Below, piece after piece: positions 24,490 through 32,717 of a stretch of 64,000 bases of DNA. Origin of the DNA: Paractinoplanes lichenicola (GTDB lineage: Bacteria > Actinomycetota > Actinomycetes > Mycobacteriales > Micromonosporaceae); contig NZ_JAENHO010000007.1 of the NCBI RefSeq assembly GCF_016785085.1, forward strand, positions 248,001 to 312,000, read 5' to 3'. Positions within the stretch are counted from its first letter, which is position 1. The number at the start of each line of letters is the position of its first letter. The position numbers were made by a program, and so were the translations under genes. The notes under the pieces were generated by a model. That model did not search any database. It was not told the DNA's origin and saw only the letters and a list, made by a program, of their open reading frames with translations.

Positions 24490-25625
24490 GCGTCGTCGAG
24501 GCCGCGTACCGGGAGCACCGCGGGCCGCTGCTGGCCACGCTGGTCGCCGAGCTGCGCAGCTTCGACCTCGCCGAGGAGGCCCTGCAGGACGCCTTCGCCG
24601 CCGCCACCGGCCAGTGGCCCGGCGAGGGCGTCCCGCGGCGCCCGGCGGCCTGGCTGCTGTCGGTGGCCCGGCGCCGCGCGGCCGACCGGCGGCGGCGCGA
24701 GGAGACGCTGACCCGCTACCTGCCCCTGCTCATCACGTCGCCGGGCCAGGCGTCGGAGCGGGACGACTCGCTCGCCCTGCTGTTCGCCTGCTGCCACCCG
24801 GCGCTGGGCCGCGAGTCCCGGGTCGCGCTGACCCTGCGGTTCGTGGCCGGGCTGACCGTGCCCGAGATCGCCCGGCTGTTCCTGGTGCCCGACGCGACCA
24901 TGGCGGCCCGGATCACCCGGGCCAAGCAGAAGATCCGGACGGCCGGCATCCCGCTGCGGTTCCCGTCGCCGCAGGACCTGCCGGAGCGGCTCACCGGCGT
25001 CCTGTCCGTGCTCTATCTGCTGTTCACCGAGGGCTATCGGTCCTATCGCGACGAGCTCGCGGCCGAGGCGATCCGGCTCGTGCGGCTGCTGCCGGGCGCC
25101 CCCGAGACGACCTCGCTGCTCGCGCTGATGCTGCTGCAGCACTCCCGGCGGCACTCGCGCCGGCGGGACGGCCGGCTGGTGCTGCTGGCCGACCAGGACC
25201 GTACGGGATGGAACGCGCTCGAGATCGCCGAGGCGCTGACCCTGCTCGCGGTGGACGCCCCCGACGGCCCGTATCGCCTGCAAGCGTTGATCGCCGCCCG
25301 GCACGCTGTGGCCGAACGCGCCGAGGACACCGACTGGGCCGCCATCGCCGCCCTCTACGCGCAGCTGGAAGCCGTCACCGGCTCGCCCGTCGTGCGGCTC
25401 AACCGGGCCGTCGCGGTCGGCGAGTCCGAGGGCCCCGAGGCGGCGCTGCGGCTGCTCGACGGCCTCGACGCGCGATTGCCGCGAAACCATCACCTGCCGG
25501 CCGCGCGCGGGGAGATGCTGCGCCGGCTCGGCGACGCCGAAGCGGCCCGGGAGCAGTTCGAGCGAGCCGCCGAGCTGGCCCCGACGGACACGGAACGTGA
25601 CTTCTTGATCAAGAAGGCCGGATAG
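24486..25625 (+). CDS. ECF42-group RNA polymerase sigma factor with C-terminal TPR-like extension
   Basis: A 379-residue sigma factor starting at GTG 24486. Region 2 (YREHRGPLLATLVAELRSFDLAEEALQDAF, quoted to locate DLAEEALQDAF) and region 4 (ALTLRFVAGLTVPEIARLFL with VPDATMAARITRAKQKI) occupy residues 1-175. The remaining 200 residues form helical TPR-like repeats (LTGVLSVLYLLFTEGYRSY, AEALTLL, YAQLEAVTGSPVVRLNRAVA, REQFERAAELAPTDTERDFL). The long extension and the DGPF partner define ECF42; there is no anti-sigma factor, and the extension is thought to control activity. It is coupled to the YciI gene and preceded by a matching promoter. Confidence 0.92.
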   Translation: MSVVEAAYREHRGPLLATLVAELRSFDLAEEALQDAFAAATGQWPGEGVPRRPAAWLLSVARRRAADRRRREETLTRYLPLLITSPGQASERDDSLALLFACCHPALGRESRVALTLRFVAGLTVPEIARLFLVPDATMAARITRAKQKIRTAGIPLRFPSPQDLPERLTGVLSVLYLLFTEGYRSYRDELAAEAIRLVRLLPGAPETTSLLALMLLQHSRRHSRRRDGRLVLLADQDRTGWNALEIAEALTLLAVDAPDGPYRLQALIAARHAVAERAEDTDWAAIAALYAQLEAVTGSPVVRLNRAVAVGESEGPEAALRLLDGLDARLPRNHHLPAARGEMLRRLGDAEAAREQFERAAELAPTDTERDFLIKKAG

Positions 25626-25695
25626 CCCGGTACCGGTTTCGGGGCAGCAAGATCCACGCGAAAGGGCAACGTCGGTTCCGGAACCGCGGCGCTAT

Positions 25696-25726
25696 GTCCG
25701 ATGCCTGTGCGAATGCCGCATCGGAC
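25696..25726. terminator. Inverted repeat after the ECF42 gene
   Basis: GTCCGATGC (25696-25704) and GCATCGGAC (25718-25726) are a perfect 9-bp inverted repeat with a 13-base centre, 71 bases after the sigma-factor stop and 88 bases before the beta-helix gene. It could be the operon terminator or an operator for the secreted protein. A consensus TTGACA follows at 25741-25746 but I see no matching -10. Confidence 0.5.
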
Positions 25727-25813
25727 CGGCGAGCGGACGCTTGACATGCGCATCGCTCTATTGCTTCCTGTGATCCAGTTTGTTGCTTCCCCATTACGGA
25801 AGGACTTTCGCGC

Positions 25814-27685
25814 ATGACGAAATCTGCCGGTCGCCGGCACCTGCGACGGATTCTCGCTATTGGGCTTACCGCGGTCACCGTGGGTGCGCTCACCGGCGCG
25901 CCCGCCGCCGCAGCCCCCGCCGCGGCCGCCGCAGCCGCACCTAATTTCGGCACCAACGTCACCATCTTCGACCCGAGCATGCCCGTCGCCGAGATTCAGG
26001 CGAAGCTCGACGCGGCGCACGCGCAGCAGGTCAACGCGGAGATGGGCACCAACCGCTACGCCTTCCTGTTCAAGCCGGGCACCTATGGCACCGACGCCCA
26101 GCCGCTGCAGATCAAGGTGGGCTACTACACCGAGGTCTCCGGTCTCGGCGCGTCACCGAACGACGTCGTGATCAACGGCAAGGTGGAGGTCTACAACCGC
26201 TGCCTGACCGAGAACGGCACGGCGAACTGCCTCGCGCTGGTCAACTTCTGGCGCACGCTGTCGAACCTGTCCATCAAGGTCAACGGAGCGGGTCAGGACG
26301 GGTGCCGGGCCGGCGCCAACTTCTGGGCCGTCTCGCAGGCCGTGTCGCTGCGCCGGCTCAACGTCGACGGCGGCTTCACGCTGATGGACTACTGCACCGC
26401 CGGCCCGCAGTACGCCAGCGGTGGTTTCATCGCCGACTCGCAGTTCGGCGCGGTCACCAACGGTTCGCAGCAGCAGTGGCTCACCCGCAACAGCAAGGTG
26501 GGCTCCTGGTCGAACGCGGTGTGGAACCAGGTCTTCGCCGGTGTCGAGGGCGCGCCCTCCGACGCCACGTTCCCGGACCCGCCGTACACGACGCTGGAGA
26601 AGACCCCGCTCAGCCGGGAGAAGCCCTACCTGTTCGTGGACGCCAAGGGCAAGTACGCCGTACGGGTGCCGAACGCTCACCGCAACACGAGCGGCACCTC
26701 CTGGGGCGAGGACCTGACCAGTGGCCGGACGATCCCGCTGAGCGACTTCTTCGTCGCGAAGCCGTCCGACCCCGAGTGGCTGATCAACGCGCAGCTCCTG
26801 CTCGGCAAGAACCTGCTGTTCACGCCGGGTGTCTACAACATCGACCAGACGATCCACGTGCTGCGGCCGAACCAGGTCGTGCTCGGGATCGGGCACGCGA
26901 CGCTGACCGCGGTCAACGGGGTCACGCCGCTCAAGGTCGCCGATGTCCCCGGCGTCATCATCGCGGGTGTCACGATCGACGCCGGCACCAAGGAGTCGAA
27001 GAACCTGCTGCAGGTCGGCAACAAGAACGGCATCGGCTTCAGCTCCGCGTCGAACCCGACCACGCTGTCGGACGTCTACTTCCGGGTGGGCGGCCCGCAC
27101 ATCGGCAAGGTCGACACGGCTCTGGAGATCAACAGCGACAACGTGCTGATCGACCACACCTGGGTGTGGCGCGGTGACCACGGCGTCGAGGGCTTCACCG
27201 AGGGCGTGAACGGTGACACCCAGCGGTGGCGCACCAACACCGGTCGCTACGGCGCCGTGATCAACGGCGACAACGTGACCGCGACGGGCCTGTTCGTCGA
27301 GCACTTCCAGAAGTACAACACCGTCTGGAACGGCGAGAAGGGCACGACGGTGCTCTACCAGAACGAGCTGCCGTACGACCCGCCGACCCAGGCCGACTGG
27401 ATGAACGGCAAGGTCAAGGGGTACGCGGGTTACAAGGTCGGAGACAAGGTCAAGAACCACAGCCTGTACGGGGCCGGGGTCTACGTCTTCAACCAGAACA
27501 ACCCGTCGATCGTGACCGAGAACGGTTTCGAGGTCCCGAAGCGCCCCGGCGTCAAGCTGCACCACATCATGACCGTCAACCTCAGCGCCGGGACGATCAA
27601 CCACGTCGTCAACGGTGAGGGTGGACCGGCCGAGATGTCGGCGACGGGGACCCCGGTCTTCATCACCGACTACCCGGCTTCCTAG
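25814..27685 (+). CDS. Secreted beta-helix protein (so-called adenylyl cyclase-like/GH55-like family)
   Basis: A 623-residue secreted protein: basic N-terminus, hydrophobic core (ILAIGLTAVTVGALTG) and an Ala-rich cleavage region near residue 42. The mature chain has repeated short strands and Asn/Gly turns typical of a right-handed parallel beta-helix, with FLFKPGTYG, YYTEVSGLGASPNDV, FTPGVYNIDQTIHVL and VVLGIGHATL. Relatives carry the database label adenylyl cyclase, which the sequence does not support; the fold suggests a polysaccharide-active enzyme. It is a paralogue of the protein at 46827-49079 but lacks its F5/8C domain. Shine-Dalgarno GGAAGGA at 25798-25804. Confidence 0.8.
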   Translation: MTKSAGRRHLRRILAIGLTAVTVGALTGAPAAAAPAAAAAAAPNFGTNVTIFDPSMPVAEIQAKLDAAHAQQVNAEMGTNRYAFLFKPGTYGTDAQPLQIKVGYYTEVSGLGASPNDVVINGKVEVYNRCLTENGTANCLALVNFWRTLSNLSIKVNGAGQDGCRAGANFWAVSQAVSLRRLNVDGGFTLMDYCTAGPQYASGGFIADSQFGAVTNGSQQQWLTRNSKVGSWSNAVWNQVFAGVEGAPSDATFPDPPYTTLEKTPLSREKPYLFVDAKGKYAVRVPNAHRNTSGTSWGEDLTSGRTIPLSDFFVAKPSDPEWLINAQLLLGKNLLFTPGVYNIDQTIHVLRPNQVVLGIGHATLTAVNGVTPLKVADVPGVIIAGVTIDAGTKESKNLLQVGNKNGIGFSSASNPTTLSDVYFRVGGPHIGKVDTALEINSDNVLIDHTWVWRGDHGVEGFTEGVNGDTQRWRTNTGRYGAVINGDNVTATGLFVEHFQKYNTVWNGEKGTTVLYQNELPYDPPTQADWMNGKVKGYAGYKVGDKVKNHSLYGAGVYVFNQNNPSIVTENGFEVPKRPGVKLHHIMTVNLSAGTINHVVNGEGGPAEMSATGTPVFITDYPAS

Positions 27686-27699
27686 GGCAGGTCAGACGC

Positions 27700-27732
27700 A
27701 ACGGGCCGGAGTCCTCACGACTCCGGCCCGTT
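27700..27732. terminator. Strong hairpin terminator after the beta-helix gene
   Basis: AACGGGCCGGAGTC (27700-27713) pairs perfectly with GACTCCGGCCCGTT (27719-27732): a 14-bp stem with a 5-base loop, 15 bases after the stop codon. This is the best intrinsic-type terminator in the first half of the window. Confidence 0.85.
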
Positions 27733-27848
27733 CGCTTTCCGTCAAGGGGAAGGATGCCTCCTGGCGGGGATAGGCACCCGTCCCGTTCGCTATTGTGCTC
27801 CTCCGCAGGCCGGGCGCCATTGTCCGAACAGCCACGGCTGGGACGGCT

Positions 27849-28202
27849 TTACGACAACAGCGACTTCTCGATCAGGCCGATGGTGGCGTGCGGGTCCTCG
27901 ACCTGCACGATCAGGCGCGTGTAGTGCTCGTCGCGCAGCTCGATGACGACCGCCTTCATCGGGTTGCGGACGTCCCAGAAGACCCGCTCGCCGTCGACCC
28001 GGAACGAGCCCGCCGTGATCACCCCGGGGACATGGGTGCCAGCCGTCTTGACGCCCTTGAATTCGCGGGTGATGCCGGGGTCGAGGGTGGCGCCGCGGAC
28101 GTTGGCCAGCGGGATGGTCAGGCTGCTCTTGAGGGCCCACAGCTTGTCGAGCCCGGAGAGCTCGACGATCAGGTCGGCGCCGTCGATGCGTACGTCTGCC
28201 AT
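27849..28202 (-). CDS. Small uncharacterised protein with PH-like pattern
   Basis: A 117-residue soluble protein rich in beta strands (DVRIDGADLIVELSGLDKLW start; IPLANVRGATLDP; FKGVKTAGTHVPGVITAGSF; VFWDVRNPMKAVVIEL; LIVQVEDPHATIGLIEKSL end). The strand pattern with a final helix resembles bacterial PH-like domains, and I regard that as a tentative fold call. Shine-Dalgarno GAGGAG precedes the ATG. It lies nine bases after the TetR gene on the same strand, so it is probably the TetR protein's cotranscribed target. Confidence 0.65.
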   Translation of the reverse strand: MADVRIDGADLIVELSGLDKLWALKSSLTIPLANVRGATLDPGITREFKGVKTAGTHVPGVITAGSFRVDGERVFWDVRNPMKAVVIELRDEHYTRLIVQVEDPHATIGLIEKSLLS

Positions 28203-28211
28203 GGGAACTCC

Positions 28212-28580
28212 TCAGGGTGTCGCGCGGGCCCGCAGGCGGTCGCCGAGCAGGGTGGAAGTGGCCCCGGGGCTGCCCAGGGACCGATCGAGGTCGTGCAGGA
28301 CGTTCTGGACGAGCGCGGCCACCTCGGCGTCGACCGGCGCGCGCTCGACCATCGCGAGCAGCAGCAGGTCGAGGTCGGGGTCGCTGGTGGCGAAACCGCG
28401 GCGCAACGCGGCCAGGTAGAGCCCGCGTTTGCTGCCGAAGACCTTGTAGAGACTGTTGCGATGCACGCCCAGGTGGTGCACCAGGTCGTCGACCGAGACG
28501 CTGTCGTAGGCCCGGCCGGCGAACAGCGCCACGGCCGCCCGCACCACTTCGTTCTCGTCGAAAGCTCTTGGCCGTCCCAT
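28212..28580 (-). CDS. Short TetR family regulator
   Basis: A 122-residue TetR-type protein. The HTH is intact (GRPRAFDENEVVRAAVALF, then VSVDDLVHHLGVHRNSLYKVFGSKRGLYLAAL in the usual places). The C-terminal ligand domain is only about 60 residues, well short of the usual 130-150, so effector binding or dimerisation may differ. It is the first gene of a two-gene operon with the small PH-like protein. A 12-bp inverted repeat lies 16 bases upstream of its start and is the likely autoregulatory operator. Confidence 0.85.
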   Translation of the reverse strand: MGRPRAFDENEVVRAAVALFAGRAYDSVSVDDLVHHLGVHRNSLYKVFGSKRGLYLAALRRGFATSDPDLDLLLLAMVERAPVDAEVAALVQNVLHDLDRSLGSPGATSTLLGDRLRARATP

Positions 28581-28595
28581 GCCTACGAGAATAGC

Positions 28596-28637
28596 GAGTT
28601 TAGGAACGGTCAGTCAAGAACGATTGTTCCTAAACTC
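28596..28637. promoter_or_regulatory. 12-bp inverted repeat, candidate TetR operator
   Basis: GAGTTTAGGAAC (28596-28607) and GTTCCTAAACTC (28626-28637) are a perfect 12-bp inverted repeat with an 18-base centre in the 102-base gap between the TetR operon and the ECF sigma gene. It is AT-richer than its surroundings. The position fits repression of the TetR operon and possibly of the divergent sigma factor. Confidence 0.65.
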
Positions 28638-28682
28638 CGTGAGAGCGTGTAACAGGGTGCTGCCGGCCGGACAGGTAGGGGT

Positions 28683-29213
28683 GTGAGGACAGAGAAACCG
28701 GATCGGGAGGCGCGCTTCCGGGCGCTCTTCGCCGACGCGTACGCCGATGTGCTGGCCTTCGCCCAGCGCCGGGGTCACCCGAGCCAGGCCGAGGACGTGG
28801 TGGCCGAGGCCTTCCTGGTGGTGTGGCGGCGCTTCGACGAGGTGCCGCACCGCCCCGGCGACGCCCGCGCCTGGGTGTTCGGGATCGCCCGGCACTGCCT
28901 GCTCAACGCGCAGCGCGGGCAGGGCCGGCGGGACGCGCTCGCGGTCCGGATCGCGTCGGAGCCGGCCGCCGACGGGGGTGAGCCGTCCGCCGGCCTGATC
29001 GACCTCGCCGCCGCGTGGAAGCGGCTCAAGCCGGCCGAGCAGGAGGTGCTCGCGCTGACCGTGTTCGAGGATCTGACCTCGGCCCGGGCCGCCCGGGTGC
29101 TCGGCATCAGTGCGGCGAGCTATCGGATCCGCCTGATGCGCGCCCGGCGGGCTTTGCGCGGCCACCTCGCCCCCAACGCCTTTCCCGCCGACCTGATGGA
29201 GGCCCAGTCGTGA
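28683..29213 (+). CDS. ECF-type RNA polymerase sigma factor
   Basis: A 176-residue sigma factor from GTG 28683. Region 2: LFADAYADVLAFAQRRGHPSQAEDVVAEAF (only EDVVAEAFLVVWRRF is diagnostic) and ARAWVFGIARH. Region 4: LKPAEQEVLALTVFEDLTSA with AARVLGISAASYRIRLMRAR. Size and architecture are those of ordinary sigma-70 ECF factors. Its stop overlaps the start of the next gene (GTGA), which encodes a single-span membrane protein that probably acts as its anti-sigma factor. Confidence 0.9.
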   Translation: MRTEKPDREARFRALFADAYADVLAFAQRRGHPSQAEDVVAEAFLVVWRRFDEVPHRPGDARAWVFGIARHCLLNAQRGQGRRDALAVRIASEPAADGGEPSAGLIDLAAAWKRLKPAEQEVLALTVFEDLTSARAARVLGISAASYRIRLMRARRALRGHLAPNAFPADLMEAQS

Positions 29214-29965
29214 AGTCGCTGCGCGCCTTGGACGTCGCCACCCCGCCCACCTTCGAGCAGTACGAGCGGGCGGCCGCCACCCTCGATCGGATTGTCGCCA
29301 CCCGGCCCGACCCGCCGCGGCGGCGGCCCTTCAAGACCTGGATATTGGTTCCGGCGCTGGCCGCCACGGTTGCGGTGCTGCTGCTCGTCGTGCCCTGGGG
29401 TCAAAGCGGACGCGCGTACGCCACCTGGACGCCGATCCCCGCGGCCCTGAGCCCGGCCGAGACCGGTCTGGTCGGCCCCGCCTGCCAGGACGAGATGCGC
29501 CCCTACTCCCAGCTCGACCTCGACCGCGCCCAACTGGTGCTGGCCGAGCGCCGCGGCGAGTACGTGGCGATGCTCTACCGCCACGACAACCCGGAGTCGA
29601 GCGGGTTCTGCCTGGCCCACAACCGGCCCGGCAGCGACGACGTCGACGACGTGAAGACGGGCCTGGCGGGTGGCTCGGGCCCGGCCGCCACGGCCTCCGG
29701 GCGGGAGTTCACCGAGGGCGCGCTGGCCTCCTTTCCGCAGGCCTCGATCACCGAGGGCGCCGCCGGGCCGGACATCGCGGAACTGACCATCCACACGGGC
29801 GGGCTCAGCGTGCGGGCGACCGTCCACAACGGCCGCTGGGTCGCGTGGTGGCCGGGCCAGGCCGTGAAGGAGGACGGGAACGGGCAGTGGCGCGACGTGC
29901 CGCGCACCTACGATCTGCTGCTCACCGACGGCCGGGTCGTCAAGGACGCCCAGCCGGCGAGGTGA
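29210..29965 (+). CDS. Single-span membrane protein, putative anti-sigma partner
   Basis: A 251-residue protein from GTG 29210. A short cytoplasmic N-terminus (about 40 residues, with a polar helix FEQYERAAATLDRIV) precedes one membrane segment (WILVPALAATVAVLLLVVPW, about residues 45-64) and a 185-residue outer domain with Cys in GPACQDEM and GFCLAHN that could form a disulfide. The position after an ECF sigma gene, with stop-start overlap, and the topology fit an anti-sigma factor; there is no recognisable zinc-binding anti-sigma motif. The 3' end overlaps the convergent GNAT gene by 26 bases. Confidence 0.7.
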   Translation: MKSLRALDVATPPTFEQYERAAATLDRIVATRPDPPRRRPFKTWILVPALAATVAVLLLVVPWGQSGRAYATWTPIPAALSPAETGLVGPACQDEMRPYSQLDLDRAQLVLAERRGEYVAMLYRHDNPESSGFCLAHNRPGSDDVDDVKTGLAGGSGPAATASGREFTEGALASFPQASITEGAAGPDIAELTIHTGGLSVRATVHNGRWVAWWPGQAVKEDGNGQWRDVPRTYDLLLTDGRVVKDAQPAR

Positions 29966-30452
29966 CCAGGAACCGGCAGGGGTCCGCGATCTCGTGGCGG
30001 GCCCCTTCGTCGTCGACCACGGCGTAGCGGTCGAGATAGCGGACGCCGGTCTCCTCGTAACCCAGCCGCAGATAGAGCGCGGCCGCCCGCGGGTTCGTGT
30101 CGTCCACGCCCATGCCGAGCCGGTCGATGCCACGTCGCGCGACCAAACCCTCGGCCGTACGGATCAGGGCAGTGCCGAGACCCCGGCCCTGCAGCTCCGC
30201 GCGGACGGCGAGGCCGCTCAACTCGGGACACCCCGGAAACGCGGCTTGCACCTCGGCCGCCCCGCAGCCGTCCCACCGGATCTCGCCCGACCCGGCCGGG
30301 AGCACACCTTCGTGGGACCAGGCCACAAGATAGGTGCCCTTTCCCTGGATCTGCCGGTGATAGCGATTCTCGTGAAATCGGCTCAGCCCGGGGGAGGGCA
30401 GCGCTTCTTCGAGGAGAGCCACATCCTCGGCGCGGCACTCGCGAATCTCCAT
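29940..30452 (-). CDS. GNAT family N-acetyltransferase
   Basis: A 170-residue acetyltransferase. It has MEIRECRAEDVALLEEAL at the N-terminus, ELSGLAVRAELQGRGLGTALI (the Q/R-x-x-G-x-G/A acetyl-CoA loop) and DDTNPRAAALYLRLGYEETG near the end, the canonical GNAT order. ATG 30452 gives the normal start; a TTG seven codons upstream is less likely. The substrate is unknown. It converges on the putative anti-sigma gene with a 26-base overlap. Confidence 0.88.
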   Translation of the reverse strand: MEIRECRAEDVALLEEALPSPGLSRFHENRYHRQIQGKGTYLVAWSHEGVLPAGSGEIRWDGCGAAEVQAAFPGCPELSGLAVRAELQGRGLGTALIRTAEGLVARRGIDRLGMGVDDTNPRAAALYLRLGYEETGVRYLDRYAVVDDEGARHEIADPCRFLVTSPAGRP

Positions 30453-30495
30453 CCGGCCAGGATGGCGGGTCAACGGAGCGGCGGCATCCGAGTTC

Positions 30496-31581
30496 TCACG
30501 CGGCCAGGGAATGGGCGACGCGGCGCAGGAACTCGTTGTTGGACGCCGTGCCGCGCAGCTGGTCGAGCAGCTGGCGCATCGCGTCGGGGGTGCCCAGCAC
30601 GCGCCGCACCTGGGTGACGATGGCGAGCTCGGCCGGGGAGAGCAGGGTCTCGTCGTGCCGGGTGCCGGTCGACGACAGGTCGATCGCCGGGAAGATGCGG
30701 CCCTCGGCCAGCCCGCGGTCCAGCTTGAGCTCGGCGTTGCCGGTGCTCTTGAACTCCTCGAAGATCAGGTTGTCCATGGCCGAGCCGTTCTCGACGAGCG
30801 CGGTCGCGATGATCGTGAGCGAGCCGCCGCCGTCGATGTTGCGGGCCGCACCCAGGAACCGCTTGGGCGGGTAGAGCGCCGACGCGTCCAGGCCGCCCGA
30901 GAGCGTACGGCCGCGGCCCGGCGCCATCAGGTTGTAGGCGCGGCCCAGCCGGGTGATCGAGTCGAGCAGCACGACCACGTCCCGGCCCCGCTCGACCAGG
31001 CGCTTGGCCCGCTCGATGGCCAGCTCGGCCAGGGCCGCGTGCTCGTGCGGCGGGCGGTCGAACGTGGCCGCGATGACCTCGCCCTCGACCGTACGGGTGA
31101 AGTCGGTGACCTCCTCCGGCCGCTCGTCGACGAGCAGGACCATCAGGTGCACCTCGGGGTTGTTGACCGCGATGGCGTTGGCGATCTGTTTGAGGATGGT
31201 GGTCTTGCCGGCCTTGGGCGGGGCCACGACCAGCGCCCGCTGACCCTTGCCGATCGGCATGGCCAGGTCGATCACGCGGGTGGTGAGCAGCTTGGGGTCG
31301 GTCTCGAGGCGCAGCCGCTCCTGGGGGTGGAGCGCGGTGAGGTCGTAGAAGGCCGGGCGGCGGCCGATCGGCTCGTCCAGCCACAGGGTGGCCGGCTTGC
31401 GGCCGTTCACCTTGGCCAGGCCGGTGACGCGATCGCCCCGGCGCAGGCCGAGCCGGCGGACCTCCTGCATGTTGACTTGGATGTCCTTGGGGCCGGGCAG
31501 GTAGCCGTCGAGGCGGAGCCAGGCCCGGTCGTCGACGATGTCCAACAGGGCATCGACTGAGATTTCGGTAATGTCGGTCAT
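30496..31581 (-). CDS. rho: Short Rho-type transcription termination factor
   Basis: A 361-residue Rho. The cold-shock-like RNA-binding region is present but divergent (RAWLRLDGYLPGPKDIQVN), followed by the ATPase: Walker A APPKAGKTT, DERPEEVTD, FDRPPHEHAALAE, Walker B VVVLLDSITRLGRAYN (Q-loop) and the R-loop PPKRFLGAARNIDGGGSL. It lacks both the N-terminal helix bundle of E. coli Rho (about 50 residues) and the long basic insertion typical of actinobacterial Rho (600-700 residues). It is therefore probably an extra, short paralogue rather than the main Rho; that is inferred because the main copy is not in this window. Confidence 0.9.
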   Translation of the reverse strand: MTDITEISVDALLDIVDDRAWLRLDGYLPGPKDIQVNMQEVRRLGLRRGDRVTGLAKVNGRKPATLWLDEPIGRRPAFYDLTALHPQERLRLETDPKLLTTRVIDLAMPIGKGQRALVVAPPKAGKTTILKQIANAIAVNNPEVHLMVLLVDERPEEVTDFTRTVEGEVIAATFDRPPHEHAALAELAIERAKRLVERGRDVVVLLDSITRLGRAYNLMAPGRGRTLSGGLDASALYPPKRFLGAARNIDGGGSLTIIATALVENGSAMDNLIFEEFKSTGNAELKLDRGLAEGRIFPAIDLSSTGTRHDETLLSPAELAIVTQVRRVLGTPDAMRQLLDQLRGTASNNEFLRRVAHSLAA

Positions 31582-31748
31582 GGTGGTGCTCCAGAGGGAG
31601 AGGTGACGCGGCTTGGGTGCGCGTCAAGATGGTGAGACGCCGCCGGCGCGTGAATGCGCGCTCGCGGCGGAATTCCGTACGGCGGCCGGTTGGTCTTCAC
31701 GGCCTGTCTCGCTGCCGGGGGCCTGCGCCGCATCCGGTGGCTGGGGCC

Positions 31749-31777
31749 AAGGTAGCACCATCCCGGCGAAGATCACA
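31749..31777 (-). promoter_or_regulatory. Candidate promoter of the short rho gene
   Basis: On the minus strand TGTGAT (31777-31772) is followed after 17 bases by TACCTT (31754-31749). Transcription from here would give a leader of about 160 bases before the ATG at 31581. Rho genes are commonly autoregulated through their leaders, so the length is notable. The -35 is weak; confidence is low. Confidence 0.35.
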
Positions 31778-31841
31778 GCACCGGCACGCGACACGACACC
31801 TTGCGGACACCGTAGGTTTGCCAACCGGTCGTCTGCCCGGT

Positions 31842-32717
31842 ATGGAATTCGGCGTGCACCACGCCAACCACTACTACGGGCATTCGCACGTCCTGGCGCG
31901 CTACTGCGGCCTCGACGACGCCGAACCGCCGCGCATCCACGGCTACCTGCAGCACGGCTGGAACATCGGCGACGGCATGGCCCCCGATCACGAGTACGTG
32001 CCGGGCATCGCCAAGTTCGTCTGGTCCGAACGGGTGCGGCGCCGCGCGTGGTCGCTGGGCCGCCGCGAGGTGTACGTGGTCGGCGCGCCCTGGGCCTACC
32101 TGCTGGCTCTTTCGCCCGAGCCGATCGATGCGCCGAAGCGTGAGGGCACCATCTGGTACCCGTTCCACGGCTGGGAGGGCCAGCACATCGTCGGCGATCA
32201 CAACGGGCTGATCCGCGAGATCCGCGACACCGAGACTGGCCCGGTCACGGTGTGCCTGTATTGGCAGGAGTTCCGCGACAAGCGGGTGCGGGCGCTCTAC
32301 GAGCGGGCCGGCTTCCGGGTGATCAGTCACGGCTACCGCGGCGGGTGGTGGAAGGACCTGGACCCCGGGTTCCTCTACCGTCAATTGGCTGAGCAGCGCA
32401 AACATTCCCGGGTGGCGTCGAACAGGCTGAGCAGCGCGATCGTCTACGGCACGCTCGCGGGCTGCGAGCCGGCCGTCTACGGTGACCCCATGCAACTGGA
32501 GGGCGAGAAGTCCGCGTTCGGCGGGCAGGCCCGGATCGTCCGCGAATGGGGGGCCATGCACGGCACGTCGATCGACCTCGACTACGCGCGTGCGCTGGCC
32601 ACCGCCGAGTTGGGCGCCGACCGCCTGCTGCCCCCGGCCGAGCTGCGCCGCCTGTTCCAGTGGCCCGCGCCGCAAGACGTTCCCGATTTCGAGCTGACCG
32701 GAGTGATCCCCCGATGA
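31842..32717 (+). CDS. Uncharacterised protein, possibly surface-glycan related
   Basis: A 291-residue soluble protein I cannot place in a named family. Features: HHANHYYGHSHVLARYCGL at the start, GYLQHGWNIGDG, YVVGAPWAYLL, TIWYPFHGWEGQHIV, VCLYWQEFRD and TLAGCEPAVYGDPM. The HGWN, WYPFHGWE and CEPAVYGDP blocks resemble the donor-binding region of GT-B-like capsule or polysaccharide proteins, so a glycosyltransferase-like role is possible but unproven. Its stop overlaps the ATG of the next gene (ATGA), so the two act together. It is divergent from the short rho gene. Confidence 0.65.
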   Translation: MEFGVHHANHYYGHSHVLARYCGLDDAEPPRIHGYLQHGWNIGDGMAPDHEYVPGIAKFVWSERVRRRAWSLGRREVYVVGAPWAYLLALSPEPIDAPKREGTIWYPFHGWEGQHIVGDHNGLIREIRDTETGPVTVCLYWQEFRDKRVRALYERAGFRVISHGYRGGWWKDLDPGFLYRQLAEQRKHSRVASNRLSSAIVYGTLAGCEPAVYGDPMQLEGEKSAFGGQARIVREWGAMHGTSIDLDYARALATAELGADRLLPPAELRRLFQWPAPQDVPDFELTGVIPR

